Shown in pieces: positions 16,867-24,959 of a DNA stretch of 57,993 nucleotides; the stretch's first letter is position 1, and each line of letters starts with the position of its first letter. The notes below the pieces were generated by a model. That model was not told the DNA's origin. It made no database searches and saw only the letters and a program-made list of their open reading frames with translations. This DNA is from DSCS01 sp035391585 (GTDB lineage Bacteria; Macinerneyibacteriota; Macinerneyibacteria; Macinerneyibacteriales; DSCS01): contig CAZNOX010000011.1 of assembly GCA_964574875.1 (NCBI GenBank), positions 1 to 57,993 of the forward strand, given 5' to 3'. The translations under genes and the position numbers were made by a program.

Positions 16867-17847
16867 ATGGCTTTCAATCTCAAAGGAAGGCATCTGCTGG
16901 CTTTAAAGGACTTTACACCGGAAGAGATCGGTTTTCTCATCGGCCTGTCAGAGACCCTGAAAAAAAACAAGTATGCAGGCATCAGGACTAAGAGCCTTGA
17001 GGGGAAGAACATCGCCCTGATCTTTGAAAAACCTTCGACCAGGACCCGCGCTGCGTTCACCGTGGCTTGTGTGGATGAAGGCGCTCATCCCGAATACCTC
17101 GGGAAGAATGATATCCAGCTCGGGAAGAAGGAGACTGTCAAGGACACCGCCCGTGTCCTGGGCCGGATGTTTGACGGCATCGAGTTCCGCGGCTTCAAAC
17201 ATGAGACCGTGGAAGAACTCGCCCGCTGGGCGGGTGTCCCTGTATGGAACGGCCTCACCGACCAGTATCATCCCACTCAGATCCTGGCTGATTTCCTCAC
17301 TGTCAAAGAGAGTTTCGGGCGCCTTAAGGGGGTCGTCTTCGCTTACGTGGGAGACGGGCGCAACAATATGGCCAATTCCCTCATGATCGGCGCAGCCAAG
17401 ATGGGGATGGACTTCAGGATCGTGGCTCCCAAGTCTCTCTTCCCCGAGAAGTCTCTGGTGGAGTATGCCGAAAAGATCGCCGCGGAGACCGGCGCTGTGA
17501 TCACCATCACCGATGATGTGAGCAAAGGCGTCAAAGACTGCGATGTCCTCTATACGGATGTCTGGGCCTCCATGGGAGAAGAAGACAAGATCCAGGAACG
17601 CATCACTCTGCTGAAGCCCTACCGGATCACCATGGATATGGTGCGCAAGACCGGAAAAGACGAGATGATCTTTCTTCACTGCCTGCCGTCATTCCACAAT
17701 GAAGATACAGACATGTCAAAAGCTAATCCCGAGATCCAGGAAGTGACCGACGAGGTCTTTGAGAGTAAACATTCCAAAGTCTTCGACCAGGCGGAAAACC
17801 GCATGCACACCATCAAAGCTGTGATGGTGGCGACTCTGGGAGCCTGA
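16867..17847 (+). CDS. argF: Ornithine carbamoyltransferase
   Basis: A 326-residue transcarbamylase that links carbamoyl phosphate and ornithine to citrulline, or runs backwards to yield carbamoyl phosphate. KPSTRTRAAF binds carbamoyl phosphate; DQYHPTQ and HCLPSFH are family signatures; DVWASMGEE contains the SMG loop that binds ornithine, which distinguishes it from putrescine or aspartate transcarbamylases. With arcC next to it, the catabolic (arcB-type) role is likely, but the sequence does not separate anabolic from catabolic forms. A strong AAAAGGAGG site precedes the ATG. A hairpin follows the stop. Confidence 0.92.
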   Translation: MAFNLKGRHLLALKDFTPEEIGFLIGLSETLKKNKYAGIRTKSLEGKNIALIFEKPSTRTRAAFTVACVDEGAHPEYLGKNDIQLGKKETVKDTARVLGRMFDGIEFRGFKHETVEELARWAGVPVWNGLTDQYHPTQILADFLTVKESFGRLKGVVFAYVGDGRNNMANSLMIGAAKMGMDFRIVAPKSLFPEKSLVEYAEKIAAETGAVITITDDVSKGVKDCDVLYTDVWASMGEEDKIQERITLLKPYRITMDMVRKTGKDEMIFLHCLPSFHNEDTDMSKANPEIQEVTDEVFESKHSKVFDQAENRMHTIKAVMVATLGA

Positions 17848-17856
17848 GGCTCTCAT

Positions 17857-17886
17857 GCTGAGTGCGGGGGCGTCTCCGCACTCAGC
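17857..17886 (+). terminator. Stem-loop after argF, lacking a T tract
   Basis: GCTGAGTGCGG (17857-17867) pairs perfectly with CCGCACTCAGC (17876-17886), 11 bp with an 8-nt loop. No T run follows; the next promoter begins 9 nt later. It may protect the mRNA 3' end or terminate inefficiently. Confidence 0.6.
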
Positions 17887-17895
17887 GGATGATGA

Positions 17896-17924
17896 TTGAC
17901 AAAAGAAGAGGCTTCTTTTATTCT
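17896..17924 (+). promoter_or_regulatory. Promoter for the foldase-ksgA-lgt cluster
   Basis: Consensus TTGACA (17896-17901), 17-nt spacer, TATTCT (17919-17924). The leader is about 11 nt with a GGGGG stretch before GTG 17942. Confidence 0.8.
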
Positions 17925-17941
17925 AATGATGGGGGTTTTCA

Positions 17942-18799
17942 GTGACGAAAAAGAGATGGATCATCATTATCGTGTGTCTGGCTGCCGCTGCGGCAGTCGC
18001 TCTATTCTTCCTTGTACACAAGAGTCAGGGGAGACTGATCCTGGAGGGGAAGGGATTTTCCCTCAGTGCTGACGAGTTTTCCCATTATCTCCGCGACCGG
18101 GGGATCGATGAACAGAAACTCACAGAGACTCAGCGACAGGACATCATCACGGGATGGCTCCGAAGCCGTCTTATCATGCTGGAATCGTCTCATATGGGGC
18201 TGCAAAAGTCCGGGGATGCCTACCGGTCCATCGAAAGAAAAGTCCGGGATTACAGAGAGAACCTCGTTGTCACGGAAGCCATCCGTCAGTATGTCAAAAA
18301 AGAGGTGGTCGTGACGGATGATGAAGTGAACCGCTATTATCAGAACCGTAAAGAAGAGGATTACAGGGCCCGGGAAGGAATGGCCTGGCTTTCTGTCATC
18401 TTTACCCGGAACGAGGATGACGCCCTCAGGGCCATGGATGCGGTGAACAAGCAGAAGATCGATGCCGCTGCTTTCACCACGGAAGGGGAGACATCTGGTT
18501 ATTCTGATTTGGGATACCTTCCTTTCAACGACCTTGGCGATGATATCCGTGAAGATATCCTGGCTTCCCCCGCAGGGAGGGCGCTCAAGCCTGTGCGCTA
18601 TGAAGAAAACGGGCGTATCTTCTATTATGTCTTTATCGTGCGGGACAAGGTCTGGAAAAACGACTTTTTAAAGCGCGAAGCCGTTGCAGGAGAGATCCGG
18701 GAGACGATCCGGAAAATCAAAGGAAAAGAGGCTGTGGAGGAACTTCTCAAGCATCTGCTGGTTAAATATAGAGTAAAAGGATTTGAAGGGACGTTATGA
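17942..18799 (+). CDS. Membrane-anchored SurA/PpiD-like foldase, degenerate
   Basis: A 285-residue protein with one N-terminal membrane segment (WIIIIVCLAAAAAVALFFLV, residues 6-25) and a periplasmic part. The region LSADEFSHYLRDRGIDEQKLTETQRQDIITGWLRSRLIMLE is the SurA N-terminal chaperone helix pattern, and VVTDDEVNRYYQNRKEEDYRA is the linker that precedes the parvulin domain. The parvulin-like part is short and lacks the usual GGDLG and FGYH phrases, so it probably chaperones without isomerase activity. First of three related genes in a row. GTG start; an ATGA overlap leads to the next gene. Confidence 0.7.
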   Translation: MTKKRWIIIIVCLAAAAAVALFFLVHKSQGRLILEGKGFSLSADEFSHYLRDRGIDEQKLTETQRQDIITGWLRSRLIMLESSHMGLQKSGDAYRSIERKVRDYRENLVVTEAIRQYVKKEVVVTDDEVNRYYQNRKEEDYRAREGMAWLSVIFTRNEDDALRAMDAVNKQKIDAAAFTTEGETSGYSDLGYLPFNDLGDDIREDILASPAGRALKPVRYEENGRIFYYVFIVRDKVWKNDFLKREAVAGEIRETIRKIKGKEAVEELLKHLLVKYRVKGFEGTL

Positions 18800-19737
18800 C
18801 TCTGAGAACGGGAAAGACAATCGCTGTTTTTGTGACTCTGGCTCTTCTGGCCGGAGCCTGTTCCCGCAGCAGCGAAGAGATCAAAAGAAACGCTATCCTG
18901 GCGAAGATCAACGACAAGATCGTCACAGTGGGGGAGTTTGAAGATTTTTTCGCTTTCCGGCTGGGGCGCGTGACCCAGGGTGTCAGGGAGAGCGACCTGG
19001 TCCAGCTCAAATACAAGATCCTGAATGACTATATCGATGAAGAGATCATTCTCGATGTGGCCCGCCGGGAGAAGATCGAAGTGAACGACTACCAGCTGGA
19101 AGAGGAGATCCGCAATATCAGCGACCAGTACGGCGACGGCCATTTCCAGGAATACCTGAAAAAAACTGGCCTCTCCAGAGACAAGTTCAAGGATTATCTC
19201 AGGCGTTACTGGCTCATCCGGCTTGTGGAAGAGCAGAAGGTCTACAACAATATCAACGTCACCAACAAAGAGATCCTGAAATATTATGCAGACAACCAGG
19301 ATGACTACACCCATTCTGAATCCATTGAAGTGAAAGAGCTCGATTTTGCCACTCTGGAGGAAGCCAATGCCATCACAGAGCGTCTGAAATCGGGAGAAAA
19401 GTTCGACGATATCTACGTGACTCTCACCGGACAGCTGGATGAGAGCGGAAACCGCATCTACACAAGGGATGACCTCCCCGAAACTTACGCCAAAGAGCTT
19501 TTTGCCCTGAGGACAGGGGGCGTATCGCAGATCCTGGAAGACGAGTACGGGCGCTATCACCTCTTTAAGGTGGAAAAGCGCGTCTATGCCAAAAAGATCA
19601 GCCTTTCCGAGGTGGAAGCGACGATCAAACAGATCATTCTGCTCAAAAAACGGGAACTTCGGTATGACCAGTGGATCAATTCACTCAAAAAACGGAGTTA
19701 TGATATCACCATCAACGAAAACTATTTTAAAAGGTAA
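18796..19737 (+). CDS. PrsA/SurA-like foldase lipoprotein
   Basis: A 313-residue predicted lipoprotein (lipobox LAGAC, Cys22). It has a SurA N-domain (ILAKINDKIVTVGEFEDFFAFRLG, VQLKYKILNDYIDEEIILDVARREKIEVNDYQLEEEI), the linker VTNKEILKYYADNQDDY, and a parvulin-like domain with SIEVKELDFATLEEANAITERLKSGEKFDDI and LFALRTGGVSQILEDEYGRYHLFKVEKRV. The family helps fold exported proteins, including outer-membrane barrels. Being a lipoprotein, it is anchored while the next product is soluble. Overlaps its upstream neighbour by ATGA and is followed at 12 nt by the surA gene. Confidence 0.78.
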   Translation: MTLRTGKTIAVFVTLALLAGACSRSSEEIKRNAILAKINDKIVTVGEFEDFFAFRLGRVTQGVRESDLVQLKYKILNDYIDEEIILDVARREKIEVNDYQLEEEIRNISDQYGDGHFQEYLKKTGLSRDKFKDYLRRYWLIRLVEEQKVYNNINVTNKEILKYYADNQDDYTHSESIEVKELDFATLEEANAITERLKSGEKFDDIYVTLTGQLDESGNRIYTRDDLPETYAKELFALRTGGVSQILEDEYGRYHLFKVEKRVYAKKISLSEVEATIKQIILLKKRELRYDQWINSLKKRSYDITINENYFKR

Positions 19738-19749
19738 GGAGTGTTGCTT

Positions 19750-20988
19750 ATGAAACACATCATCGGGTTTCTTTCGGTTCTTCTCATGACAGCAGGAGCG
19801 GTTTTTGCCCAGGGAGACGCATATTCCGACGGGATCGCCGCACGGATCAATGATACCGTTATTCTCAAAAGCGAAGTCAAAGAGGCGATGATGGGCAACC
19901 CTGACCAGAGTGTCCAGGAGCAGCGTAAGGTCCTCAACGAGATGATCAAAAACAAAGTGCTCTATATGGAAGCTCTGGAAAGCGAAGACCTTGTGGTCAA
20001 TTCCGATGATATCGAAAAACGCCTGGATGCCATGATCCAGAGGATCCGTGATAATCTCGGCGGAGAAGCTTCTTTCAAAAAAGCCCTGAAGGAAGAGGGG
20101 CTTGACGAGAATACACTCCGCTCCATCTACAGGCAGCAGATCAAAGAGGAGATGTATGTCCAGAACTATGTCTCCACGGTCATCCGTCCGGGGATCTCCA
20201 TCTCAGACGAAGAGGTCAAAAAAGCCTATGACGAGAATTCCGGTGAGTTCAAGACTCCGGAGACCTTTACCTACACCATCGGTTATCTGCCTCTGCCCAT
20301 GACAAAAGAGGACGAGCAGATCCTTCTGAACCGGCTTGACGGGATCAGGAAGAGGATCCTGGACCATGAGATGACCTTTGAAGAGGCTGCCCGTGAGTAT
20401 TCCCAGGGCCCCACAGCCCCCAAGGGAGGGGATCTGGGTGTCATCGAACACGGCATGATGGTCCCTGAATTCGAAGAGGTGGCCTTTCAATTGAAAAAAG
20501 GGGAGATCTCGCGCCCCTTCAAGTCAAAATTCGGTTATCATATCGCCCTCTGCAGGGAGATCCAGGGAGAGAAGAGAGCCATCAGCCATATCATCCTTCT
20601 TCCCGCCGTGAGTGAAGAGAAGAGAAGCCTTTTTGAAGCCAATGTCCGCTCCGTCTTTGGAAAGGGGGGGATGGAGGCTCTCACCACATGGGCCGGACAG
20701 AGCAATGTCCAGCTGATCCCCTTCCAGGATGCCAAAAAGAGGGAGATCAACACCGTCATCCTTGATATTCTCAACGGGCTGAAACCGGGAGAGATCTCTT
20801 CTGTGAGCTATATCAATAACGGGTTGACATTCATCCATCTTGCAAAGCATGAGGAGGCCCGTCAGATGGCCTTTGAAGAGGTCAGGGATTACGTGAAAAA
20901 TTATGTCTACGGGCAGAAAATTCAAGAAGAGATTGAAAAGATGTATGTTAAATTACAGAATAAATATTATATAGAGATAATGATATGA
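19750..20988 (+). CDS. surA: Periplasmic chaperone and peptidyl-prolyl isomerase SurA
   Basis: A 412-residue periplasmic foldase. Signal peptide MKHIIGFLSVLLMTAGAVFA; then the SurA N-domain (IAARINDTVILKSEVKEAM, LNEMIKNKVLYMEALE), linker ISDEEVKKAYDENSGEF, a good parvulin domain (AREYSQGPTAPKGGDLGVIEHGMM, FEEVAFQLKKGEISRPFKSKFGYHIALC) and a second, weaker parvulin region ending in FIHLAKHEEARQMAFEEVRDYV. Two parvulin units match SurA. I choose ATG 19750, which has AAGGA about 9 nt upstream; GTG 19741 would spoil the signal start. SurA followed by ksgA resembles the surA-pdxA-ksgA order in enterobacteria. Stop overlaps the S4 gene. Confidence 0.85.
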   Translation: MKHIIGFLSVLLMTAGAVFAQGDAYSDGIAARINDTVILKSEVKEAMMGNPDQSVQEQRKVLNEMIKNKVLYMEALESEDLVVNSDDIEKRLDAMIQRIRDNLGGEASFKKALKEEGLDENTLRSIYRQQIKEEMYVQNYVSTVIRPGISISDEEVKKAYDENSGEFKTPETFTYTIGYLPLPMTKEDEQILLNRLDGIRKRILDHEMTFEEAAREYSQGPTAPKGGDLGVIEHGMMVPEFEEVAFQLKKGEISRPFKSKFGYHIALCREIQGEKRAISHIILLPAVSEEKRSLFEANVRSVFGKGGMEALTTWAGQSNVQLIPFQDAKKREINTVILDILNGLKPGEISSVSYINNGLTFIHLAKHEEARQMAFEEVRDYVKNYVYGQKIQEEIEKMYVKLQNKYYIEIMI

Positions 20989-21266
20989 GAATAGACAAGT
21001 TTCTTCAGCTCTCCAGGATCCTGAAACAGCGCTCCACAGCCAAGGAGGTCTGTGAAGCGGGCCATGTGTGGCGCCTGTCGGGGCCCGAGGGATTATCCCC
21101 TCTGAAAGCCGCTTCGGAAGTCCATGAGGGAGACCGGATCAGAATACGCGCCTACAACAAGATATGGACCGTGGAGATCATCGAGGTCCCCGCGACAAAA
21201 AACGTCTCCAAACAGAAAGCCTCTTCTCTCTATCAGATCATTTCAGAGGAAGTCGTTGAAGGCTAA
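20985..21266 (+). CDS. S4-domain RNA-binding protein (Hsp15/RlbA-like)
   Basis: A 93-residue protein made almost wholly of an S4 fold: MRIDKFLQLSRILKQRSTAKEVCEAGHV is the helix-turn-helix half, GDRIRIRAYNKIWTVEIIEVP the strand. Hsp15 and RlbA proteins of this kind bind ribosomal RNA, the former rescuing stalled 50S subunits. The ATG overlaps the surA stop and its 3' end overlaps the ksgA start by 11 nt. Confidence 0.85.
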   Translation: MRIDKFLQLSRILKQRSTAKEVCEAGHVWRLSGPEGLSPLKAASEVHEGDRIRIRAYNKIWTVEIIEVPATKNVSKQKASSLYQIISEEVVEG

Positions 21267-22032
21267 AAAGCGGTTCGGACAGAATTTTTTAGTCAATCCT
21301 CACTGGCTCACCTATATTGCAGAGGCCGTCTCTCAATTCCGGGGGGATGCCCTCGTGGAGATCGGGGGCGGGACGGGCAATCTGACCCGCGAGTTGGCTG
21401 AGCTTGATTTTCCCCGCTTTGTGGTCGTTGAGATCGACAGGGACCTGATCCCGATCCTCCGGGACATTTCTCCGAAAATCGAAGTGGTTCAGGGCAATAT
21501 CCTGGATATACCCCTGGATTTCGGGAAAAAGCAGGTTATTGCAGGGAACCTGCCCTATTACATCACAAAACCCATCCTCAATCACCTGATCAGCCACAGG
21601 GATTCGGTGGCCGGCGGAGTCCTCATGGTCCAGAGAGAAGTGGGGGCCGCTCTGACAGCCCCTGTCCATTCGGAGAACTACAATGCCTACAGTGTCTATT
21701 TGAGGCTCTTTGCCCATGTTGAAAAGCTCCGGACAGTGAAGCGGGGCGATTTCCGGCCTGTCCCCAATGTGGACTCCACTCTGCTGAAGATCACCATGCG
21801 TCCCTCTTCAGAGGTCTCTGTGAGCGGCAAAGAGGCCGATATCCTCTTCCGTGCCTTCAGGGAACGGAGGAAAACTCTTGTCAATAATCTGAAAAAAGAG
21901 TATAACAAAGAAGTCGTCATTGCATTTTTAGACTCCCTGGGAAAGAGCCCCGAGGCCCGGGCCCAGGAGTTGACCGTCGACGAATTCAGCCGGCTTCTTG
22001 ATCGATTGAAAAAAGGGGGAGACGATCAGTGA
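21256..22032 (+). CDS. ksgA: 16S rRNA dimethyladenosine transferase KsgA (RsmA)
   Basis: A 258-residue methyltransferase that dimethylates two adenines in helix 45 of 16S rRNA. KRFGQNFLVNP is the universal opening, GGGTGNLTREL binds SAM, and NLPYYITKPIL is the catalytic NLPY motif; FRERRKTLVNNLKK and LTVDEFSRLLD complete the C-terminal domain. The only sensible start is TTG 21256, with GAGGA 5 nt upstream and the conserved opening four residues later; no ATG or GTG is available near it. It overlaps the S4 gene by 11 nt and lgt by 4 nt. Confidence 0.93.
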   Translation: MKAKKRFGQNFLVNPHWLTYIAEAVSQFRGDALVEIGGGTGNLTRELAELDFPRFVVVEIDRDLIPILRDISPKIEVVQGNILDIPLDFGKKQVIAGNLPYYITKPILNHLISHRDSVAGGVLMVQREVGAALTAPVHSENYNAYSVYLRLFAHVEKLRTVKRGDFRPVPNVDSTLLKITMRPSSEVSVSGKEADILFRAFRERRKTLVNNLKKEYNKEVVIAFLDSLGKSPEARAQELTVDEFSRLLDRLKKGGDDQ

Positions 22033-22823
22033 TCTGGGAACATGATATCAATCCGGTCATTCTTCACATCTGGGGGCCTTTTGCATTGCGCTGGTACCCC
22101 ATCGCCTACCTGTTGGGATTTCTGGCGGCCTACATAGGAATGCGTCTTCTGGCCCGAAAAGGACTTCTTCCCTTTACACGTCATGATGTGGACGACCTGG
22201 TCTTTGAAGCCGCCCTGGGCGTGATCATCGGCGGACGGCTGGGATATGTCCTCTTTTATGACCTGCAAGCTTTTCTGTCCCACCCCCTGAGTCTCTTTAA
22301 AGTCTATGAAGGGGGGATGTCCTTTCACGGAGGGTTCATCGGCGTGCTCATCGCAGCCTGGCTCTTTGCGCGGAAAAGAAGACGGGATCCCTGGACTGTC
22401 CTGGGCAGCCTGGCTCTCTTCGCTCCCGTGGGACTCTTTTTCGGACGTATCGCCAATTTTGTCAACGGAGAACTCTGGGGGAAACCCACTGACGGAAGCT
22501 GGGGCGTCATCTTTCCCATGGCGGGGATCAGCCCGCGCCATCCTTCGCAGCTCTATGAAGCCCTCCTGGAAGGGGCGCTTCTCTTCATCATCCTTCTTGC
22601 GGCTCTGAAGAAGACAAGAAATGTCCCTCTCCTGGGGCCGCTGTTCGGTCTCTTTTACGGCCTGTTCCGGTTTCTTATCGAGTTCTGCCGTGAACCCGAC
22701 ATCCAGATCGGGTATCTCCTCTGGGGGTGGCTGACCATGGGGCAGGTCCTCAGCCTCGCTGTTATCATTTTCTCCCTCTCTGTCTATCTGGTCTTCATCA
22801 AAAAAAAGGAGGAAATCCAATGA
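22029..22823 (+). CDS. lgt: Prolipoprotein diacylglyceryl transferase
   Basis: A 264-residue polytopic membrane enzyme that attaches diacylglycerol to lipobox cysteines. Signatures include WGPFALRWYPIAYLLGF, GGRLGYVLFYD, GGMSFHGGFIGVLIA and GRIANFVNGELWG, with the catalytic arginine and histidine regions intact. The many lipoproteins in this window are its likely substrates, and phosphatidylglycerol from PgsA-PgpA is its lipid donor. GTG start overlapping the ksgA stop. Confidence 0.96.
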   Translation: MIWEHDINPVILHIWGPFALRWYPIAYLLGFLAAYIGMRLLARKGLLPFTRHDVDDLVFEAALGVIIGGRLGYVLFYDLQAFLSHPLSLFKVYEGGMSFHGGFIGVLIAAWLFARKRRRDPWTVLGSLALFAPVGLFFGRIANFVNGELWGKPTDGSWGVIFPMAGISPRHPSQLYEALLEGALLFIILLAALKKTRNVPLLGPLFGLFYGLFRFLIEFCREPDIQIGYLLWGWLTMGQVLSLAVIIFSLSVYLVFIKKKEEIQ

Positions 22824-23344
22824 AAAAACACGATGTGGAAATCTTCATGGGAAGTGATTCCGACCTGAAAAGCATGTCCAAGTGCGCCGAAATCCTGGAT
22901 GAGTTCGGCCTTTCGTATAAGATGTATATCCTTTCAGCCCACCGCACCACCGAGGAGGCTCTCGAAAGAGTCACCACGGCTGTGGAGAGGGGGGTCAGGG
23001 TGATCATCGCAGGAGCCGGCAAAGCCGCCCACCTGCCGGGTGTTCTGGCCTCCAAGACCACTCTTCCCGTAATCGGGATCCCCATGAAGACCTCTGATCT
23101 GGGCGGAGTGGATTCCCTCTATTCCATTGTCCAGATGCCCACAGGGATCCCCGTGGCCACAGTGGCCATCGGAGATACAGGGGCGAAAAACGCCGCCCTC
23201 CTGGCGGTCCGGATCCTTTCTGTCTCTGACGCAGCTCTCAGGGAGAAGATGGTAACCTACCAGAAGAGCATGAGAGACGAGGTCCTGGCCAAGAATGAAC
23301 GATTGCAAAAAGAAGGATATAAGGCCTATCTCAAAGGACAATGA
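22820..23344 (+). CDS. purE: N5-carboxyaminoimidazole ribonucleotide mutase PurE
   Basis: A 174-residue purine-synthesis enzyme that converts N5-CAIR to CAIR. EIFMGSDSDLKSM, LSAHRTTEEALE and AGAGKAAHLPGVLASKTTLPVIG are the class I PurE signatures; the animal/treponemal AIR carboxylase type has a different loop. The start is ATG 22820 after AAGGAGG, overlapping lgt by 4 nt. PurK is not in the window. Confidence 0.94.
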   Translation: MKKHDVEIFMGSDSDLKSMSKCAEILDEFGLSYKMYILSAHRTTEEALERVTTAVERGVRVIIAGAGKAAHLPGVLASKTTLPVIGIPMKTSDLGGVDSLYSIVQMPTGIPVATVAIGDTGAKNAALLAVRILSVSDAALREKMVTYQKSMRDEVLAKNERLQKEGYKAYLKGQ

Positions 23345-24105
23345 TGAAACGATTTAAAGACGGACTCCTGCGGGTCCTGCTCAGAAAAAATGTCTATACA
23401 CCAAAAGAGCGCCTGGAAACACTCACCATGGCTGTCAAATGGCTCTATCAGTACACAGCCATCGACCATCAGTGCGCTGATGAAGGGGAGCTGAAGAAGA
23501 TCCTCACCCTCTTTTTCAGATCGCTTATGGATTACGGCTATATCGGACGGAAAGACTGGGTGGACCTGAAAAAAATCATGAAAAAGGGCCATGAGAGACT
23601 TGATATAATCCTCAATGGAGATACATTTAAAATAAGCGGTGATGAAGGAGAGTTGTTGGACTTGTCCGGAACGATCTATGAACATGTCATGGAACAGAGA
23701 ATTCATAACTACCTCACCGGAGAAAAAGGAGAGGCTGAGATCGCTTTTAAAGTCAAGATCCCCCAGATGGAAGATCCCCAGGAGGCTGAAGAAGAGGATG
23801 AGCCCGTGGAGATCGAGAATATCGTGGGCCTTCAGTTTATCTACTGGCTTCCCCAGAACCTGGATGTGGATCCGGTGGTCATCTATCCGGTCCACTCCTT
23901 CCGCAAATACAAAAGCGGACAGAAAGACTCTGTCCCTGAGGTCAAGGAGTTCTCACACGGCGATGAGGCTCACATGTGGGTCTTCACCATCGAGACCGAG
24001 GACCACACGGAAGAGATCGCTTTGGATCTCAATGACCCGGATATCGTCTTTATCGAAGGGAAGCATATCGCCCGCTTCCGGAACTCCAATCTGAGGATCA
24101 GATAA
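23341..24105 (+). CDS. Hypothetical protein
   Basis: A 254-residue protein I do not recognise. It has no signal peptide or membrane segment. The N-terminal 100 residues are mainly helical and charged (KERLETLTMAVKWLYQYTAIDHQCADEGELKKIL); the middle has an acidic stretch (PQEAEEEDEPVEIEN, about 164-178) and the rest is rich in strands (VGLQFIYWLPQNLDVDPVVIYPVHSFRKYKSG). The start overlaps the purE stop (ATGATGA, so 23341 or 23344), and its stop shares a base with the radical SAM gene, so it is made with both. A cytoplasmic partner of the radical SAM protein is possible but unproven. Confidence 0.7.
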   Translation: MMKRFKDGLLRVLLRKNVYTPKERLETLTMAVKWLYQYTAIDHQCADEGELKKILTLFFRSLMDYGYIGRKDWVDLKKIMKKGHERLDIILNGDTFKISGDEGELLDLSGTIYEHVMEQRIHNYLTGEKGEAEIAFKVKIPQMEDPQEAEEEDEPVEIENIVGLQFIYWLPQNLDVDPVVIYPVHSFRKYKSGQKDSVPEVKEFSHGDEAHMWVFTIETEDHTEEIALDLNDPDIVFIEGKHIARFRNSNLRIR

Positions 24106-24908
24106 TGACATTCAAGGAAGTCTCCGGAGCTCCGCCTTTCACAAGGATCCTGTTCGAAGGGGAGCCCTATACCGTCATCAATCCCTACAAAGGCTGCCAA
24201 TACGGGTGTTCCCACTGTTCAGCCCAGATTCCCACGAAGACCGCCTATCCGGGTTATAAATGGGGCGACATCGTCGAGGTCAGAAGCGATATTCTGGACA
24301 CATTGGAAAAGAATACAAGCCGATGGGCGGGGAAAAAGGTCTATCTCTCTTCACTGGGCGACCCTTATCAGCCCGCTGAAAAGAAGTACCGCATCACCCG
24401 GCAGATCCTGGAGCGCCTGGCGGATGCCGACTGCCATGTCCGCCTGATCACCCATTCGGACATGATCCTGCGTGACCTTGATATCCTCAAAAGGATGAAA
24501 GATGTCCACGTGGGGGTCTCTCTCACCACGACAAACGATTTTCATGTGAAGCTCATCGAAGGGAAGCTCCCGTCTTCTGACGAGAGGGTGGAGACACTCT
24601 ACGCCCTGAGCGACAGCGGGGTCACGACATTTCTCAATATCGACCCCTTTCTCCCCGAGATCACGCCTCTTTTCCGGCTCATGGACCTGTTCAATGACGA
24701 TGTCTCCTTTTTCCGCATTGCCAGTCCCAACTGGAAGGCCAATATCGTCAAAAAGAACCTCTTTGAGATGCTGAAGATCTATGAGCCCGAGCTCTTTGTC
24801 AGATACCAGACGATCTATCTGAAAAACGGGGCCTATTACGACGAGATGCGGAAAAAAATGAAAAAGAAAGAATCTTCGAGATCCGTTGAGATCGATATTA
24901 CCATCTAA
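24105..24908 (+). CDS. SPL-like radical SAM protein (COG1533)
   Basis: A 267-residue radical SAM enzyme. The cluster motif GCQYGCSHC near residues 30-38 follows INPYK, the pattern of the spore-photoproduct-lyase-like COG1533 family. YLSSLGDPYQPAEKKYRITRQILERL and RLITHSDMILRDLDILKRM are family phrases. The classical SplB cysteine for DNA repair is not evident at the C-terminus, which ends in a lysine-rich tail. Most COG1533 proteins have no assigned substrate. Tightly coupled to the unknown gene upstream. Confidence 0.78.
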   Translation: MTFKEVSGAPPFTRILFEGEPYTVINPYKGCQYGCSHCSAQIPTKTAYPGYKWGDIVEVRSDILDTLEKNTSRWAGKKVYLSSLGDPYQPAEKKYRITRQILERLADADCHVRLITHSDMILRDLDILKRMKDVHVGVSLTTTNDFHVKLIEGKLPSSDERVETLYALSDSGVTTFLNIDPFLPEITPLFRLMDLFNDDVSFFRIASPNWKANIVKKNLFEMLKIYEPELFVRYQTIYLKNGAYYDEMRKKMKKKESSRSVEIDITI

Positions 24909-24911
24909 ATA

Positions 24912-24940
24912 TTGAATTGTTCACAAAAAAAGAGTATACT
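24912..24940 (+). promoter_or_regulatory. Promoter for the receiver-GGDEF gene
   Basis: TTGAAT (24912-24917), 17-nt spacer, TATACT (24935-24940). AAAGGGGG lies just before ATG 24960. Confidence 0.75.
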
Positions 24941-24959
24941 ATGAGATAAAGGGGGACTT

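Noticed and set aside
16867..17847. Putrescine or aspartate carbamoyltransferase
   Set aside because: The ASMGEE loop and HCLP motif are the ornithine type.
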